A program made the position numbers and the translations under genes. A DNA stretch of 64,000 nt from Gammaproteobacteria bacterium (GTDB lineage: Bacteria > Gemmatimonadota > Gemmatimonadetes > Longimicrobiales > Gaopeijiaceae): NCBI GenBank assembly GCA_028821195.1, contig JAPPHB010000090.1:41946-105945 (forward strand). The letters run 5' to 3'. The notes beneath the pieces are model-generated. The model was not told where the DNA came from. It saw only the letters and a program-made list of their open reading frames with translations, and ran no database searches. Positions 62,779 to 64,000 of this stretch are shown here, one piece after another (the first letter of the stretch is position 1; each line of letters opens with the position of its first letter).

Positions 62779-64000
62779 ATGATCGCATACCCGGACGCTC
62801 TCTACGACATCCACCGCAAGCTCTCCCCGTGGTCCGGAGTGGTACGGGAACCGAACGGTGACCGACCTGCCACCGATGCCACTCCGGCGCCGGCGCGTGC
62901 GAGCGCTGGAGTCGTGGCTCGCGACGTCGGCTCTCCGCCCTCCGGTTCCGGTACTCGAGCCGCGTCCCCCGATGCCGCCTCCGTGCCGGCTCATCCCGGG
63001 GCCGGCAAGCCCGAGGACGACCTCGCCAGGCTGGGCGACCGCATCGCCGAGCTGGCCGCCGGCATCAACGCCGCGGAAGCGCAGATGATGACCCTCATCG
63101 CCGACTTCGATCGCCGGGGCGGCTGGAAGGACGGCTTCGGGTCCTGCGCCGAGTGGCTGGCCTGGAAGATCGGCATCAAGATCGGACCGGCGCGCGAGCG
63201 GGTGCGCGCCGCCCGGGCACTGGAGAACCTGCCGCAGACCGCCGGCGCGCTGCGGGAAGGCAGCATCTCGTACGCGAAGGTGCGGGCGCTGACGCGCGTG
63301 GCCACGCCCGAGAGCGAGGCGAAGCTGCTCGAGTTCGCGCGAGCGGGCTCGGCGGCGAACCTGGAGCAGATGGTGCGCATGTGGAAGAAGCTGTCGCGCG
63401 ACGAGGAGCTGACGGCCGAGCAGGCCCGGCACCGCAGCCGGGCGTTCTCGGTCTTCGTGGACGGCGACGGGATGTACGTGGTGAAGGGGCGTCTCGAGCC
63501 CGAGGTCGGAGCGGTGCTGATGCGGGCCGTCGAGGCGGCGTCGGATGCGCTGTTCCGGCGCGAGGGCGATGCTCGAGACGCGGCGGGAAGTGGAAGCGGT
63601 GTCAGTTGCGAGGCTGGCGATGCGCGTGCGGGGGCGAAGGCGCGTGACCCGCGAGTCGAGAAGGCGGACCCGCGGCCCGAACCGAAGCAGCGGCGGGCGG
63701 ACGCCGTGGGGCTGCTCGCGGAGCGTGCGCTGGCGATGGGGTTCGGGGGCGGCGAGCCCGGCGACGATCCGAAGACTCGATCCCGCGAGAAAAGGCAGGC
63801 CCGTTTCCACACGGAAACGCCCGCCTCACCCCGCGTCGAATCCGGCACCCGCGCGGAGCGCTACCAGGTCATGGTGCATTGCGACGCGGCAACGCTGGCG
63901 GCGGCGGGAGAGCCCGGGCGCTCGGATCTGGACAGGATTCGCGTCTCCGCGGAAACGTCGCGGCGCATGGCGTGCGATGCCGCGGTGGTGGCGATGGTCC
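62779..64000 (+). CDS. DUF222 / 13E12-type HNH endonuclease-like protein (C-terminal part off window)
   Basis: 407 codons are visible, open to the right edge. After a disordered Pro/Ala-rich stretch (residues ~25-75) comes a helical DUF222 domain: AEAQMMTLIADFDRRGGWKD, CAEWLAWKIGIKIGPARERV, RAARALENLPQTAGALREGS and ISYAKVRALTRVATPESEAK, then RSRAFSVFVDGDGMYVVKGR and an Arg/Lys/Pro-rich linker. In DUF222 proteins (mycobacterial 13E12 repeat family) an HNH nuclease motif follows; that part is not in the window. GGAGG lies four bases before the ATG. Function unknown; often multicopy and mobile-associated. Confidence 0.85.
   Translation, partial: MIAYPDALYDIHRKLSPWSGVVREPNGDRPATDATPAPARASAGVVARDVGSPPSGSGTRAASPDAASVPAHPGAGKPEDDLARLGDRIAELAAGINAAEAQMMTLIADFDRRGGWKDGFGSCAEWLAWKIGIKIGPARERVRAARALENLPQTAGALREGSISYAKVRALTRVATPESEAKLLEFARAGSAANLEQMVRMWKKLSRDEELTAEQARHRSRAFSVFVDGDGMYVVKGRLEPEVGAVLMRAVEAASDALFRREGDARDAAGSGSGVSCEAGDARAGAKARDPRVEKADPRPEPKQRRADAVGLLAERALAMGFGGGEPGDDPKTRSREKRQARFHTETPASPRVESGTRAERYQVMVHCDAATLAAAGEPGRSDLDRIRVSAETSRRMACDAAVVAMV

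Overview
The window is a dense, GC-rich, tRNA- and rRNA-free piece of a Gram-negative chromosome. The mix of genes suggests a Gemmatimonadota-type heterotroph: TonB receptor, many secreted S9/M20/M28/M14/M24/M29 peptidases, 6-bladed beta-propeller lipoproteins, Tat-exported enzymes and a BlaI/M56 pair. That assignment is inference from gene content; no marker gene is present. Genes are tightly packed, with 1-4 base stop/start overlaps and convergent genes whose stop codons overlap or abut.

0-11 kb: a truncated NtrC-type response regulator, a propeller lipoprotein, a BlaI-M56 sensor operon whose sensor carries two kinds of perfectly periodic repeats, a HEAT-like exported protein, a TonB receptor resembling the PQQ receptor PqqU/YncD, and a carboxypeptidase-regulatory-like exported protein. 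11-16 kb (+): S9 peptidase, M14-like carboxypeptidase, M24 aminopeptidase and a MetF-like protein with a striking palindrome at its start. 16-26 kb (-): a one-carbon/methionine operon (metH, homocysteine methyltransferase-MTHFR fusion, APC permease-Usp fusion, class II photolyase) that appears to start from a leaderless promoter.

26-50 kb: an accessory-looking run of exported hydrolases (DUF3810, DUF1028, M29, M28, S9, M28, S9, GH109, amidase, M20, S9), an FAD amine oxidase, a VapBC toxin-antitoxin pair, a methyltransferase and two related small membrane proteins. The peptidases together imply growth on extracellular protein: endo- and dipeptidyl-type S9 enzymes release peptides, M28/M29/M20/M24/M14 enzymes trim them, and the APC and SLC13 carriers import products.

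53-64 kb: a NUDIX hydrolase, a PH-like membrane protein, a tandem pair of SLC13 carriers, a PQQ aldose dehydrogenase, then DadA-like oxidase, PdxH, a DapF homologue in which both catalytic cysteines are serine, and a GPP34 protein. The end holds four imperfect ~80-base direct repeats and the 5' part of a DUF222/HNH (13E12-type) gene cut by the window edge.

The leads I consider best are the Ser/Ser DapF homologue, the repeat-rich M56 sensor with its shared promoter element, the PqqU-like receptor plus PQQ enzyme without visible PQQ biosynthesis, the palindrome linking the MetF-like and photolyase region, and the repeat array before the DUF222 gene. I did not find a self-evident new multi-gene defence or mobile system.
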